Shown: positions 16,115 to 24,094 of the stretch, one piece after another
Layout: each line of letters opens with the position of its first letter
Numbering within the stretch: position 1 is the first letter of the stretch
Origin: an uncultured Bacilli bacterium
GTDB taxonomy: Bacteria > Bacillota_I > Bacilli_A > RF39 > UBA660
Assembly: GCA_934101115.1 (NCBI GenBank)
Contig: CAKOPW010000015.1
Coordinates: forward strand, 1 to 34,633
Length of the DNA: 34,633 nucleotides
Reading direction: 5' to 3'
Notes under the pieces: model-generated
What the model saw: the letters and a program-made list of their open reading frames with translations, nothing else
Told to the model about the DNA's origin: nothing
Databases searched by the model: none
Program-made: the position numbers and the translations under genes

Positions 16115-16843
16115 GTTAGAACTATTGTCAATACAAGCTGATTCTCCAAAATGATTCTTTAATGCTAAAACTGAATTATCATAATCATTCCATTTAATAC
16201 AAAATAATCCGTTATCATTTATACATACTGCTTTTGAAGCATCTGTTCCTAATCTTACAAATACATTTTTTCCTAGTGTTGTATAATCTGTTGCACTTGC
16301 TGTTGTTGGTTCTCCAAACTCATAATAATATGTTGGTTCACTACTACCTAATGTATCTCTTTCTACGGCATTAAATTCTAACTTACATGTATATTCTTCA
16401 CTTACTTCTTCTGTTGATGTTTTATCTAGTGTAATTGTTAATGTTCCATTTATACTTCCTTTTGCTTTTACAACTGTTGCATCATTGTCTAACTTATTTT
16501 TGATGCTTGTGTATTTTGCTGTTGTTCCGTCTTTTGGTACACATGTTACACTTACTTCTGCATCATAGTTACTTGAATTATTTGTTACTTCATATGTTAA
16601 GATACTTGTTTGGTTTAATGTTTTTAGTTCACTAGTTGTAAATGTAATTATTTTCTTTGTATCATCTATTACTGAATTATATACATCCTTTCCATCTAGA
16701 CTTGCAGCTGTGAAGATTACACTGAAATCTTCATTATTTTCACTTACTTTTGCACTTCCATTTATTACTAATGTTGTTGAGATTGCTGCAAAGCCAATAG
16801 ACATTAGTAATATTGCTACTATAAGCATACTTTTCTTTTTCAT
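15992..16843 (-). CDS. Variable surface protein 2 (cysteine-rich end)
   Basis: A 283-residue paralogue of the genes at 9575 and 33248. The first about 165 residues are nearly the same, including the hydrophobic N-terminus and the beta-rich region. After that the protein differs completely: YYYEFGEPTTASATDY, a short domain with CINDNGLFCIKW, then a cysteine-rich tail with many Ser, Asn and Asp (ACIDNSSNFACTSAAF... CSVDSSGSVNCN). Its last 41 codons are GC-rich and mostly NNY. A pilin-like or other small fold is possible but I cannot name the domain. Its promoter carries a G7 tract. Confidence 0.82.
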   Translation of the reverse strand: MKKKSMLIVAILLMSIGFAAISTTLVINGSAKVSENNEDFSVIFTAASLDGKDVYNSVIDDTKKIITFTTSELKTLNQTSILTYEVTNNSSNYDAEVSVTCVPKDGTTAKYTSIKNKLDNDATVVKAKGSINGTLTITLDKTSTEEVSEEYTCKLEFNAVERDTLGSSEPTYYYEFGEPTTASATDYTTLGKNVFVRLGTDASKAVCINDNGLFCIKWNDYDNSVLALKNHFGESACIDNSSNFACTSAAFLCGASSNGLVNCKDYSPDEDCSVDSSGSVNCN

Positions 16844-16869
16844 ATTTTTACCTACTTTCTACTATTTTA

Positions 16870-16895
16870 TTTTATAATACCCCCCCGATTTTCAA
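16870..16895 (-). promoter_or_regulatory. Promoter with G7 tract, surface gene 2
   Basis: TTGAAA (16890-16895), ATC, seven G (16880-16886) and TATTATAAAATAAAAT. Similarity to the other two copies stops just upstream of the -35 box. Confidence 0.65.
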
Positions 16896-16936
16896 GGGCA
16901 ACTTTCTTGTTTACATCTTTTTGTCATTTTTGTATA

Positions 16937-16965
16937 TTGAAAATGTTTTAAAAAAATGTTATATT
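16937..16965 (+). promoter_or_regulatory. Promoter of the antisense RNA
   Basis: TTGAAA, 17 bases, TATATT on the plus strand; transcription should start near 16974. Confidence 0.7.
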
Positions 16966-16973
16966 CTATTTAA

Positions 16974-17059
16974 GTGAGAAGCAAAGTTTCTTTAAGAGAC
17001 TGATGCTTACCACATATTGGTTGATGCATCCTTATTCAGTAGAATAAAGATGCTTTTTT
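16974..17059 (+). ncRNA. Candidate antitoxin RNA of a type I toxin-antitoxin locus
   Basis: A short RNA of about 86 bases with its own promoter and a strong terminator (GCATC...GATGC hairpin at 17026-17053, then T6). Its 5' part forms a small hairpin (AGTTTC/GAGACT), and a second stem-loop lies around GATGCTTACCAC. It runs towards the small hydrophobic peptide gene at 17064-17141 and is fully complementary to the 3' part of that gene's transcript. This matches known type I antitoxins that act by 3'-end overlap. Function is inferred. Confidence 0.55.
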
Positions 17060-17211
17060 GTTGCTATAATAATTTTAAAATTATTGCTAACAATATAAAA
17101 ACGATTAAGTAAAGTAATCTTATGCGATTATCTTTCTTCATTCGTACCACTCTCCTTTTTTACTCCCTACCCCCTGAATATTTAGTCTCTAGTAAGAAAG
17201 TGGTAAGCATC
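17002..17211. repeat. Inverted repeats flanking the toxin gene
   Basis: GATGCTTACCAC (17002-17013) is matched in inverse at 17200-17211, and GAGAAGCA (16976-16983) at 17220-17227. In a full-length toxin mRNA the 5' and 3' ends could pair over these 20 bases. Confidence 0.7.
17064..17141 (-). CDS. Candidate type I toxin peptide, 25 residues
   Basis: A very small gene: basic N-terminus MKKDNRIR followed by one hydrophobic helix (LLYLIVFILLAIILKLL). This is the usual form of membrane-acting type I toxins. AAAGGAG stands ten bases before the ATG. In the mRNA ACCACTTTCTT (complement of 17194-17204) can pair over 11 bases with AGGAGAGTGGT around the ribosome site, which would hide it. The transcript has its own promoter and converges on an antisense RNA. 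I know no named family with this sequence; toxicity is inferred. Confidence 0.6.
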   Translation of the reverse strand: MKKDNRIRLLYLIVFILLAIILKLL

Positions 17212-17234
17212 TTTTCCCCTGCTTCTCGAATATT

Positions 17235-17263
17235 TATTTAAACATAATTTTTTTATATCTCAA
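17235..17263 (-). promoter_or_regulatory. Promoter of the toxin mRNA
   Basis: TTGAGA, 17 bases, TAAATA on the minus strand; start point near 17227. The stretch 17264-17340 holds nothing else I can name. Confidence 0.6.
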
Positions 17264-17339
17264 AACTACAAAATTTTAAATTTAGAGGCTCAGATTTTTA
17301 ATATTTGTAGCGATTTATATGCAAAACGTTAAAATTTGT

Positions 17340-17373
17340 CAAAAAAAAGCTACCAAATTTTAAGTTTGGTAGT
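17340..17373 (-). terminator. Terminator of the envelope operon
   Basis: ACTACCAAA and TTTGGTAGC form a hairpin followed by T8 on the minus strand, after the YtxH-like gene. Confidence 0.85.
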
Positions 17374-17391
17374 TTTAATATTTTTTATTAA

Positions 17392-17787
17392 TTAATCACT
17401 TAGCTTTTCTGAAGCATCAGCTAACATTTCAGAAAGTTTTTTCTTAATATCTTTAGCTGTTTTTTCAATCATTGGAGCACTTTTTTCTTTAGCTGCATTG
17501 ATTAAATCTTCACAACTATTTAGAAGTTTTGTTCCTTGTTCTTTAGCTAGTTTCATAGCTTTTTCTTTATCCATATCTTTCATTTCATTTTTAAATTTAT
17601 CAAAATCTCTAACAAGATTTTCTTTAACTTCATTTAAATCGATATCTTTAACTTTCTTTTTTAATTTCTTAGCTTGATTTTTAATATCTTTTCTTGTTTC
17701 TTCTCCACTTTTTGGTGCAAGTAGCATTCCAGCTGCTGCTCCTATTCCAATTCCTGCTATTAAAGCTCCTATTTTACCTTTCTTCAT
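17392..17787 (-). CDS. YtxH-like membrane protein
   Basis: 131 residues. It begins KKGKIGALIAGIGIGAAAGMLLAPKSGEETRKDI, shortened here to its key parts: a glycine/alanine-rich membrane helix followed by LLAPKSGEETR, the hallmark of YtxH proteins. The rest is a long charged helix rich in Lys and Glu, probably a coiled coil. YtxH proteins are general-stress-linked in Bacillus; the role is unclear. The start at 17787 is preferred (AGAGG upstream) and overlaps the DUF948-like gene by 14 bases. Confidence 0.82.
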   Translation of the reverse strand: MKKGKIGALIAGIGIGAAAGMLLAPKSGEETRKDIKNQAKKLKKKVKDIDLNEVKENLVRDFDKFKNEMKDMDKEKAMKLAKEQGTKLLNSCEDLINAAKEKSAPMIEKTAKDIKKKLSEMLADASEKLSD

Positions 17788-18073
17788 CACTATCATTCCT
17801 CTCTTCTTCTTTATTTCCTTTGATGAATTTCATAACTAAATTCTCAAAAAAGTTAACAACACTCATGGAAATACTTTCAATTTTATTGCTAACCATATTA
17901 ACAACATTGAAAACTCCATTTAAACTATTAACTTTTTCCTCAACATTATTAACAATGCTTTTTGCTTTGTTAATAATATATATGCATTTAATGACAAGTA
18001 TTATACTAACTACAAGCAATACAATTAATAATATATCAATAACAATCGGTAATACTGTAGCTAAAACGTCCAT
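17774..18073 (-). CDS. DUF948-like small membrane protein
   Basis: A 99-residue protein with an N-terminal membrane helix (about residues 8-28) followed by a helical region with NNVEEKVNSLNGVFNVVN. This pattern and the YtxH-like gene directly downstream match DUF948 proteins, which commonly pair with YtxH. The ATG overlaps the stop of the preceding gene (TAATG). The function is unknown. Confidence 0.65.
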   Translation of the reverse strand: MDVLATVLPIVIDILLIVLLVVSIILVIKCIYIINKAKSIVNNVEEKVNSLNGVFNVVNMVSNKIESISMSVVNFFENLVMKFIKGNKEEERNDSDEER

Positions 18074-19026
18074 TATTCTTCATCTCCTGATTCTTCATCG
18101 TCTTTGTACATTGAATCTATTAAGTTGAAAAGGTCAGTTTCTATAGTATCCTCTAACTTGTCATTTTCTTGTTTTTCTTCTTCACTTTCTTCAAGAGTTT
18201 GAGGAGTATATTCAAAATTATCTTCCTCTAGCATTTTACTGTCCGCATCATTTATAGTTTCTAGTTCACTAGTGGATTCAAAAGACTCCTCAATATTATT
18301 ATTACCCAAATATTCATTTTCTATACCTGATGTTTTAATATCATCAAAATTATCTTCTACTTCTATTTTTTCTGGAATAATAACTTCTTCAGTCTTTTCT
18401 TCTTCCTTTTCAATAGTCTTAGAAATTCTTTCTGAATTATAACTTACTGGTCCAAAATTTCTAACTTGAGTTTTTTCCTCTTTTATCTCAACTTTTTTTG
18501 GTTCAGCGATTTTTTTATCAACATCGATATATCCATAAACAGGTGAAATAACTGGTGTTACCTTAAAAGGCTTTTTATCCTTTTCTTTTTCTTCAGTCTT
18601 TATTAGTTTCTTATAATCTTTGTTTTCTTGAAGTCCTGCATGGAATGAAGAATTTGAAGTGTTTTCTCTCGTTTTTACTTCATCATAAGCATTATACATT
18701 GAATATCTACTGCTTGGTTTTGGTTCTTCAACTTCTTTTTTTACCTCTCTTTTAGGCATATAATCGAAGTCATCATCATCTGCAAAATTAAAAGTTCTTC
18801 TTTGAGGTAACTCCTCTGGTTTCTCTTCTTTTTCTTTTGGTACAATTACCTCTTTAATCGGATTTTCTTCCTCTACTTCAGTATTTTCATGATGATTAAT
18901 AAATGATCCCCTGGATGGAAAAGTTTCTTTTTTTACTTCTCTTTTAGGTAATTCATCACTTTTAACAGGTACTTCTATTTCATCCTCATCAAATAATATT
19001 TTTTTTACTTTATCCATTAAACCCAT
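18073..19026 (-). CDS. Acidic, disordered protein with an amphipathic N-terminus
   Basis: 317 residues, mostly low-complexity and rich in Glu, Lys and Asp. The first residues MGLMDKVKKILF resemble the membrane-binding helix of SepF, but no SepF domain follows. Short motifs recur: LPKREVKKE near residues 25 and 95, and FADDDDFDYMPKREVKK. GGAG lies nine bases before ATG 19026; an ATG at 19035 touches the GGAG itself and is less likely. It is in one transcript with the lipoprotein upstream and the DUF948/YtxH pair downstream. A scaffold role at the membrane is only a guess. Confidence 0.65.
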   Translation of the reverse strand: MGLMDKVKKILFDEDEIEVPVKSDELPKREVKKETFPSRGSFINHHENTEVEEENPIKEVIVPKEKEEKPEELPQRRTFNFADDDDFDYMPKREVKKEVEEPKPSSRYSMYNAYDEVKTRENTSNSSFHAGLQENKDYKKLIKTEEKEKDKKPFKVTPVISPVYGYIDVDKKIAEPKKVEIKEEKTQVRNFGPVSYNSERISKTIEKEEEKTEEVIIPEKIEVEDNFDDIKTSGIENEYLGNNNIEESFESTSELETINDADSKMLEEDNFEYTPQTLEESEEEKQENDKLEDTIETDLFNLIDSMYKDDEESGDEE

Positions 19027-19040
19027 GGCTTTCATCTCCT

Positions 19041-19688
19041 CTAATTTATAACATCTGGATCATAATCTTCTTCTTCATTTCCAGAATATTCATCCTCTTC
19101 AACATCTAAAGAAGAATTATCATTTTTCTTATTATCAAACACTTCGACTACTTCATCATCTTCAACTTTTGACTCATTTGTAAGTATGTTTTTTATAACT
19201 GCATCATTATAGTTAATTGAAGATAAAATAATCATTATATTTGATATAGTTTCATTTAAATCAAGCAGATTTACTTTTGTTTCAATCGTTGCATAATTAT
19301 AAGTAACTTTTACAAAGCATTCATCACTGTCATTAGTCACATCGATGATTCCCAACTTGTCATCTTTAAATAAGAGACGTGAATAATAAATATTATCATT
19401 TTTCTCAAATTTCAAATCTTTTTTATTATAATAACTTATTAAATCAACATATAAATAGTATTCATATTCATCCTGTTTAATAATCTCATTTGTTTCATCA
19501 ACTTTTTCTACCTTTAATTGTCTAGGTAAGTAATATTTGAATCCACGATTCATATGATTAGTTAACTTATATTTACTATTAATTGTATTATCAACTATTG
19601 TATCGATACTAGAGTTTCGAATATTCATTACAGCACTACAACCTGTTGTAGCAAATAAAACAATAATTATTATTAATATTTTCTTCAT
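19041..19688 (-). CDS. Putative lipoprotein
   Basis: 215 residues with a lipoprotein signal (KKILIIIIVLFATTGCSAV); the lipobox cysteine is near residue 17. The exported part is mixed alpha/beta (YYLPRQLKVEKVDE, VKVTYNYATIE). The C-terminus is very acidic (VEEDEYSGNEEEDYDPD). It would be processed by the LspA at 2073-2555. First gene of a probable four-gene unit reading down to the terminator at 17340. I do not recognise the family. Confidence 0.75.
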   Translation of the reverse strand: MKKILIIIIVLFATTGCSAVMNIRNSSIDTIVDNTINSKYKLTNHMNRGFKYYLPRQLKVEKVDETNEIIKQDEYEYYLYVDLISYYNKKDLKFEKNDNIYYSRLLFKDDKLGIIDVTNDSDECFVKVTYNYATIETKVNLLDLNETISNIMIILSSINYNDAVIKNILTNESKVEDDEVVEVFDNKKNDNSSLDVEEDEYSGNEEEDYDPDVIN

Positions 19689-19803
19689 AAAAACATTCCT
19701 TTATAGTATCATTATAACAAATAATACAGAATTTTTAAATACTATTTACCCCTCCTATTATTTTAATTATAGCATAGGTATTGTCTTTATACTATGCAAA
19801 TAT

Positions 19804-20433
19804 TTATTTCTTTACAGCATCAACATAATTTATTTTAACACCTAAAGACATAAACTTTTTTTCATACTCCGTACAAACATTATCAATATCTTCATTAGCT
19901 AAATCTAAAGAAATTCGATTAAACTTATATCCATAATCGGATAAAGTCTCCAATGAATAAGCAAATAATCCAATATTATCTGTTTTTTGAACAATATGTG
20001 GAAATCCTTTAAAAATATTATCATAAAGGCTTAAAAATATCGGTGATGTTAATCTTCTTTTAGCATGTTTTTTCTTTGGCCATGGGTCAGAAAAATTAAG
20101 ATATAACGTCGTTATTTCATGGTCAAAAACACGATCCAAATAAGTTGCATCATATCTAATTAATTTTAAATTATCTAATTTTAAATCATTTAGTTTTTCA
20201 ATAGCTCTAACCATAACTGATTCATACTTTTCCATACCAATAAAATTAATATTTGGATATTTTAAAGCATTTCCAATAATAAAGTCTCCTTTACCCATAC
20301 CTATTTCTAAATGAATTTCATTATCATTACCAAAAAGTTCACCAAAATGTCCTTTAATACTTTCTGGATCATTGATAACATAACTAGATTCACTTACTAT
20401 TTTTTTTGCATCTTTAACATTTCTAAGTCTCAT
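19804..20433 (-). CDS. trmB: tRNA (guanine-N7-)-methyltransferase
   Basis: Makes m7G46 in tRNA. The S-adenosylmethionine site is visible as EIGMGKGDFI, and the TrmB signature as NFSDPWPKKKHAKRR. A later TDNIGLFAYS stretch matches the family too. At 209 residues the length is normal. The start at 20433 has AGGAGG eight bases upstream and gives the usual MRLRNVKDA. It diverges from the small gene at 20497. Between it and the lipoprotein gene lies about 115 bases with an imperfect GCATAG hairpin but no clear terminator. Confidence 0.95.
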   Translation of the reverse strand: MRLRNVKDAKKIVSESSYVINDPESIKGHFGELFGNDNEIHLEIGMGKGDFIIGNALKYPNINFIGMEKYESVMVRAIEKLNDLKLDNLKLIRYDATYLDRVFDHEITTLYLNFSDPWPKKKHAKRRLTSPIFLSLYDNIFKGFPHIVQKTDNIGLFAYSLETLSDYGYKFNRISLDLANEDIDNVCTEYEKKFMSLGVKINYVDAVKK

Positions 20434-20496
20434 ATATATACCTCCTAAATGAAACATTTATCATAAAAAACATATAATACACTAGGGAGTGATTAT

Positions 20497-20796
20497 ATGA
20501 AAAAGGATAGAAACAGCTTTTTTTCTCAATTTGGTTCTTATGGATATCAAACTAATCCACAAATGAATACTGGCGTTGTAATGCCAAACATGGCAACTAA
20601 CATGCCACAACAACAATACGTTAATTCTAACACAATCTATGACGATTATGATGCTAGAATAAGCAAACTTGAAAGAGAAATTGCTCGTTTAGATCAAAGA
20701 GTAACTAATCTTGAAAACAGTTTATCTTCAGTAAAAACTACAACAAACAACGCTCAAACAGATTTCAACTTTGCTAATTCAATGTACATGGTTTAA
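20497..20796 (+). CDS. Small protein with a C-terminal coiled coil
   Basis: 99 residues. The N-terminal half is Asn, Gln, Met, Pro-rich and disordered (TNPQMNTGVVMPNMATNMPQ). Residues 50-82 form a coiled coil (ISKLEREIARLDQRVTNLEN). GGGAGTGAT precedes the ATG. The composition is like some spore-coat or outer-layer proteins, but no family match is clear. It ends within the 3' end of the convergent flippase gene (four-base overlap), and its terminator lies inside that gene. Confidence 0.7.
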   Translation: MKKDRNSFFSQFGSYGYQTNPQMNTGVVMPNMATNMPQQQYVNSNTIYDDYDARISKLEREIARLDQRVTNLENSLSSVKTTTNNAQTDFNFANSMYMV

Positions 20797-22424
20797 TTCT
20801 TTATTTCAAACTTACCAAAGGTAAGTTTTTTTATGATCTTATTTAGATATTCTTTTCCAAATAATTCAGTTAATATACCCATACTATAAGATATTCCAAT
20901 ATAAGTAATACCTCCAACTATTCCATAAACTATTATTTTTAAGAAATTGTTATTTATAGGTACAAACATTTCAATACCCATAAGAATCAAAACCATTATA
21001 GTTATTGGAACTAAACTTTTAACAATTGTTGTAAATAAGAATTTAAAATTGATTTTTTCACTTCTATGAAGAGAAACTAAACCAACAACTACACTTATTG
21101 AAAAACCTAATATACTAGAAACAAGACTTCCTAAAAAAGGAGGTAATCCAATCTTATTAAATAAAAGCATTAAAGGGACATCCATAACTGCATTAGTTAA
21201 AAATCCACTTATACTAACTAAATAAACCAATTTAAATTTATTTAAGCTTTGACATATTGTTGAAAGTATCATATACATATTGGCACATAATGCAGAAAAT
21301 ACGGATAATCCTAAAATCATATAACCATATTCATTGTTATTATAAAATATTTGCCAAACAGGTTCTCTTAAAATACAAATTCCAACAGCTAATGGTAACG
21401 ATATAAAGAATACTAAAGATAAAGAACGATTTATTTTATCAGATACTTCACCCATCTCTTTTTTAGTATAAGCACTTACTATCGTTGGAATTAAGCTTAT
21501 TGTCATTCCCATTGCCATTGCATTTATTACCATATTAATTTTTGGAGCCCAAGTACTTATTGCACTAGCAACAAACTCAATAGTTGTAGCATCTAACTTC
21601 AAGTATTCAAGAGTTCTTAAAACTAATATTTGATCAGTAAAATTATAAAGATTTGTAACTATGTTAATTATTATAAAAGGAACTGCATATTTGATAATTT
21701 TCTTTGTTATTTCCTTTTTTAAACTTGGATCATCCTCTACTTCATTAGTTAAATCCAATTGATCTTTATTTTTATTAATTACACATCTTAAATAAATATA
21801 TGCACACAATCCACCAACAAATGCTCCAAAAACCGCAACACCAATTGCAAGAGAAACAGTTCCATTAAATACATTTATTATTAAATAAGAACCAAGCAAT
21901 ATAACTAAAATTCTAACTATTTGTTCAATAAGTTGACTTATTGAAGAGGGTTTTACATATTTATGTCCTTGTAAATAGCCTTTAGTTATACTTAAAAATG
22001 GAATAACTAAAATGGCTGGAGATACAGCTCTAATTACAAATGCTACATCAGCTATTGTATTTCCACCACTTAAATCACCAATTATAAATGTTGCAATTTC
22101 TTCAGCAAAAACAAACAACAAAACAAAAGATATACTTGCAAAGATGAATATTATTTTTTTTGCTTGTTTATATGCCATATTTTTAGCATTTTTATTATCC
22201 AACGCATTGTATTCACTGATAATTTTGCTTATAGCATTCGGAAGTCCAGCACTGGATATACCTAAGAATATCAAATAAATATTATAAGCATAACTATAAA
22301 GAGCTCCACCATTAGAGCCAACTATCGCATAAAATGGTATTACATATAGCATACCTAAAATTTTAACAATAACAATAGCTAAAGTTGCAATAATTGTTCC
22401 TTCTAAAAAACTATTTTTTTTCAT
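20793..22424 (-). CDS. MurJ/SpoVB-like lipid-linked polysaccharide flippase
   Basis: 543 residues with about fourteen hydrophobic helices; MVF/polysaccharide-transport superfamily. The N-terminus (EGTIIATLAIVIVKILGMLYVIPFYAIVG) begins with the pattern seen in SpoVB/YtgP-type proteins, which move lipid II or similar carriers across the membrane. SpoVB acts in spore cortex synthesis, YtgP (MurJ) in vegetative wall synthesis; which applies here is not clear. It directly follows cse60 (two bases), whose end carries its ribosome site (GAAGG), so a sporulation link is plausible. Confidence 0.85.
   Translation of the reverse strand: MKKNSFLEGTIIATLAIVIVKILGMLYVIPFYAIVGSNGGALYSYAYNIYLIFLGISSAGLPNAISKIISEYNALDNKNAKNMAYKQAKKIIFIFASISFVLLFVFAEEIATFIIGDLSGGNTIADVAFVIRAVSPAILVIPFLSITKGYLQGHKYVKPSSISQLIEQIVRILVILLGSYLIINVFNGTVSLAIGVAVFGAFVGGLCAYIYLRCVINKNKDQLDLTNEVEDDPSLKKEITKKIIKYAVPFIIINIVTNLYNFTDQILVLRTLEYLKLDATTIEFVASAISTWAPKINMVINAMAMGMTISLIPTIVSAYTKKEMGEVSDKINRSLSLVFFISLPLAVGICILREPVWQIFYNNNEYGYMILGLSVFSALCANMYMILSTICQSLNKFKLVYLVSISGFLTNAVMDVPLMLLFNKIGLPPFLGSLVSSILGFSISVVVGLVSLHRSEKINFKFLFTTIVKSLVPITIMVLILMGIEMFVPINNNFLKIIVYGIVGGITYIGISYSMGILTELFGKEYLNKIIKKLTFGKFEIKN
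20808..20832 (+). terminator. Terminator of the coiled-coil gene, within the flippase gene
   Basis: AAACTTACC, AAA, GGTAAGTTT and T7 on the plus strand. It lies in the coding 3' end of the flippase gene on the other strand. Confidence 0.85.
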
Positions 22425-22426
22425 AA

Positions 22427-22597
22427 CTAACCTTCTTTATATATAATCATCGCTGAAAAACAATATATTTGTTCCTCAGCAAATATCGATGCACTTACTT
22501 GAAACTTAATATCTATAACTTCAACGTTACTTATAAATGCATTAACACTTTTTTCCAAATCTTCTTCATGTGATTCATCAATAACTTTTACTTTCAT
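22427..22597 (-). CDS. cse60: Sporulation protein Cse60
   Basis: A 56-residue protein that closely fits Cse60: KVKVIDESHEEDLEKSVN, then VEVIDIKFQVSAS and EQIYCFSAMIIY. Cse60 is made in sporulating Bacillus under SigE control; its function is unknown. The start is put at ATG 22597 behind GGTGAAGAAT; a TTG/GTG start upstream is less likely. It is followed two bases later by the flippase gene. Confidence 0.85.
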   Translation of the reverse strand: MKVKVIDESHEEDLEKSVNAFISNVEVIDIKFQVSASIFAEEQIYCFSAMIIYKEG

Positions 22598-22677
22598 ATT
22601 CTTCACCAATTATAATTTACCAAAATAAAAAGAAAATAATTGTCGAATATACATTTATTATATAACATTTTACTCAC

Positions 22678-22703
22678 AAAAAAAAGTTGAGATTACTCAA
22701 CTT
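22678..22703 (-). terminator. Terminator of the pilus-like cluster
   Basis: AAGTTGAG and CTCAACTT form a hairpin followed by T8 on the minus strand, just past the VirB2-like gene. Confidence 0.85.
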
Positions 22704-22710
22704 TCAATAA

Positions 22711-23055
22711 CTAATTACAACTCCATGGTTTCAATATACATGTTTCACATACTGTAAAGCTTCTTTCTTCAGCTTCTTTTCCATATGCATCATTGTAATC
22801 TGAAATTGTACCAAATAGCCATAAAATTAAGTTAGGTATAAAGAAGATAGCTACACCTGCAATTGCTCTCCACATAAGAGTTTTTGCTGCTTTCTTAGTT
22901 TCATCATCTTTTCCTGAAGTAACTGCTTTACCTAAATCAAATATACCAAATGCAATAATTAATAAAGGTATTGCAACTTTAACTAAAGTTAAAATATAAC
23001 CCACAAATCTTAATATATCTTTTGTTTGAGTACAAAATTGTGCTAAATTGAACAT
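22711..23055 (-). CDS. Small membrane protein, TrbC/VirB2 pilin-like
   Basis: 114 residues with two long hydrophobic stretches (about 15-47 and 66-84) and a hydrophilic link with GKDDETKKAAKTLMWRAIAG. This pattern is common in TrbC/VirB2-like proteins of Firmicutes. A short C-terminal tail carries three cysteines (CETCILKPWSC). It is the last gene of a cluster with Tad-type pilin genes. Assignment rests on topology and context rather than a clear motif. Confidence 0.55.
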   Translation of the reverse strand: MFNLAQFCTQTKDILRFVGYILTLVKVAIPLLIIAFGIFDLGKAVTSGKDDETKKAAKTLMWRAIAGVAIFFIPNLILWLFGTISDYNDAYGKEAEERSFTVCETCILKPWSCN

Positions 23056-23116
23056 AATATACCTTCTCTCTTTATGAACTCATTATACACTATAGTTTTA
23101 CACATTGTCAACAAAA

Positions 23117-24094
23117 TTACATAGTTTTTACGTTTTTAAAGCCCAATTTATATAATACGTTATTTACACTTTCGCTATTTTTATTGCGATCATTAATTGG
23201 TGGAATAATGTCAAATATTTTACACTTCAATTCGTATTCAAAATCAGCTTTATCAGAATCATTAACAAAACTCATATTTAAAACTATTTTATCGTTTTTT
23301 CTATCTAAAAAAGCATTTTTATTTTTCTTAAGTAATTTTGTTAATTTTATATATGATGGCTCAACTAAATAGATAATATCATCACAATAATCATAAGCTT
23401 CTCCAAATTCATTTAAATCTATAATAACTGCCTCAGCATCAGTTAGTTGTCTTAATTTCAAATCCAAGTCATTTTTGTTCATACAAGAAAATAAGTTATC
23501 GCTTCTATAATAAATTAAATCCTGTCTAAACATTTCAATACCATATGTTTTATAACCATGACTATTAAGTTGTCTTACCATCATATTGGTAAGTGTGCTA
23601 GCACCAGCATGATCAGTCATATTCATTAATCCGATTATTTTTTTACCAGCAAAGGCTAAAGACGGTTGCTCTATCTCATTTGTTTCTATAAATGGTATAA
23701 CTTCTACATCATCATCAACAATAAAATGTTTTACCTTATTATAATCATTTGGTGTATTATACAAGAATTTAATTCCTTCAAAGTTTCTACTAAAATTATA
23801 AAAACCAGACTTTATCATAGCTGAAATATAATTTTTGCTATTAACAATAGAATCGCTATTAAGTAATATTATAACCTTTGAAGGATCGACAAATTGTTTT
23901 AATTCCTCAAAAATACTCGGATTTCTATAGTTTTTTATTGAAGTTATATCAATAATCATCTTATTGAAATAAAGATTAACAAGCTTACTCATTAATTCTC
24001 TTACTTCATATTCTCCATCAATACGTTTTATTATATCGATATCCAATCTATCAATTATGTTTTTATTTTCATTTGCAATTACTACATTCATCAT
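23117..24094 (-). CDS. CpaE/TadZ-like ATPase with degenerate P-loop
   Basis: 325 residues. The first part (about 1-135) is like a response-regulator-type receiver without a clear phosphorylation site. The rest is MinD/ParA-like, as in CpaE/TadZ, which place Tad pili. The P-loop region reads GLMNMTDHAGASTLTNMM, where KGGxGK(T/S) is expected: the lysines of the deviant Walker A are missing. Some TadZ proteins are similarly degenerate. VIIDLNEFGEA is the switch II-like part. It overlaps the preceding pseudopilin-like gene by one base (TAATG), with GGAGG before the ATG. Confidence 0.65.
   Translation of the reverse strand: MMNVVIANENKNIIDRLDIDIIKRIDGEYEVRELMSKLVNLYFNKMIIDITSIKNYRNPSIFEELKQFVDPSKVIILLNSDSIVNSKNYISAMIKSGFYNFSRNFEGIKFLYNTPNDYNKVKHFIVDDDVEVIPFIETNEIEQPSLAFAGKKIIGLMNMTDHAGASTLTNMMVRQLNSHGYKTYGIEMFRQDLIYYRSDNLFSCMNKNDLDLKLRQLTDAEAVIIDLNEFGEAYDYCDDIIYLVEPSYIKLTKLLKKNKNAFLDRKNDKIVLNMSFVNDSDKADFEYELKCKIFDIIPPINDRNKNSESVNNVLYKLGFKNVKTM

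Noticed and set aside
15935..16141. Plus-strand open frame of 68 codons opposite the variable end of surface gene 2
   Set aside because: It lies antisense to the GC-rich 3' segment, has no ribosome site, and is open only because NNY codons on the other strand give few stops.
16976..17227. The inverted repeats around the small peptide gene as ends of a miniature transposable element
   Set aside because: No target-site duplication is seen, the shared segments stand in different order on the two sides, and both lie exactly at predicted transcript 5' ends, which fits RNA pairing better.
17694..18128. Long plus-strand frame of 144 codons
   Set aside because: It is antisense to three genes with good ribosome sites and overlapping starts, and its Leu/Phe/Ser-rich product mirrors Lys/Glu-rich coding on the other strand.
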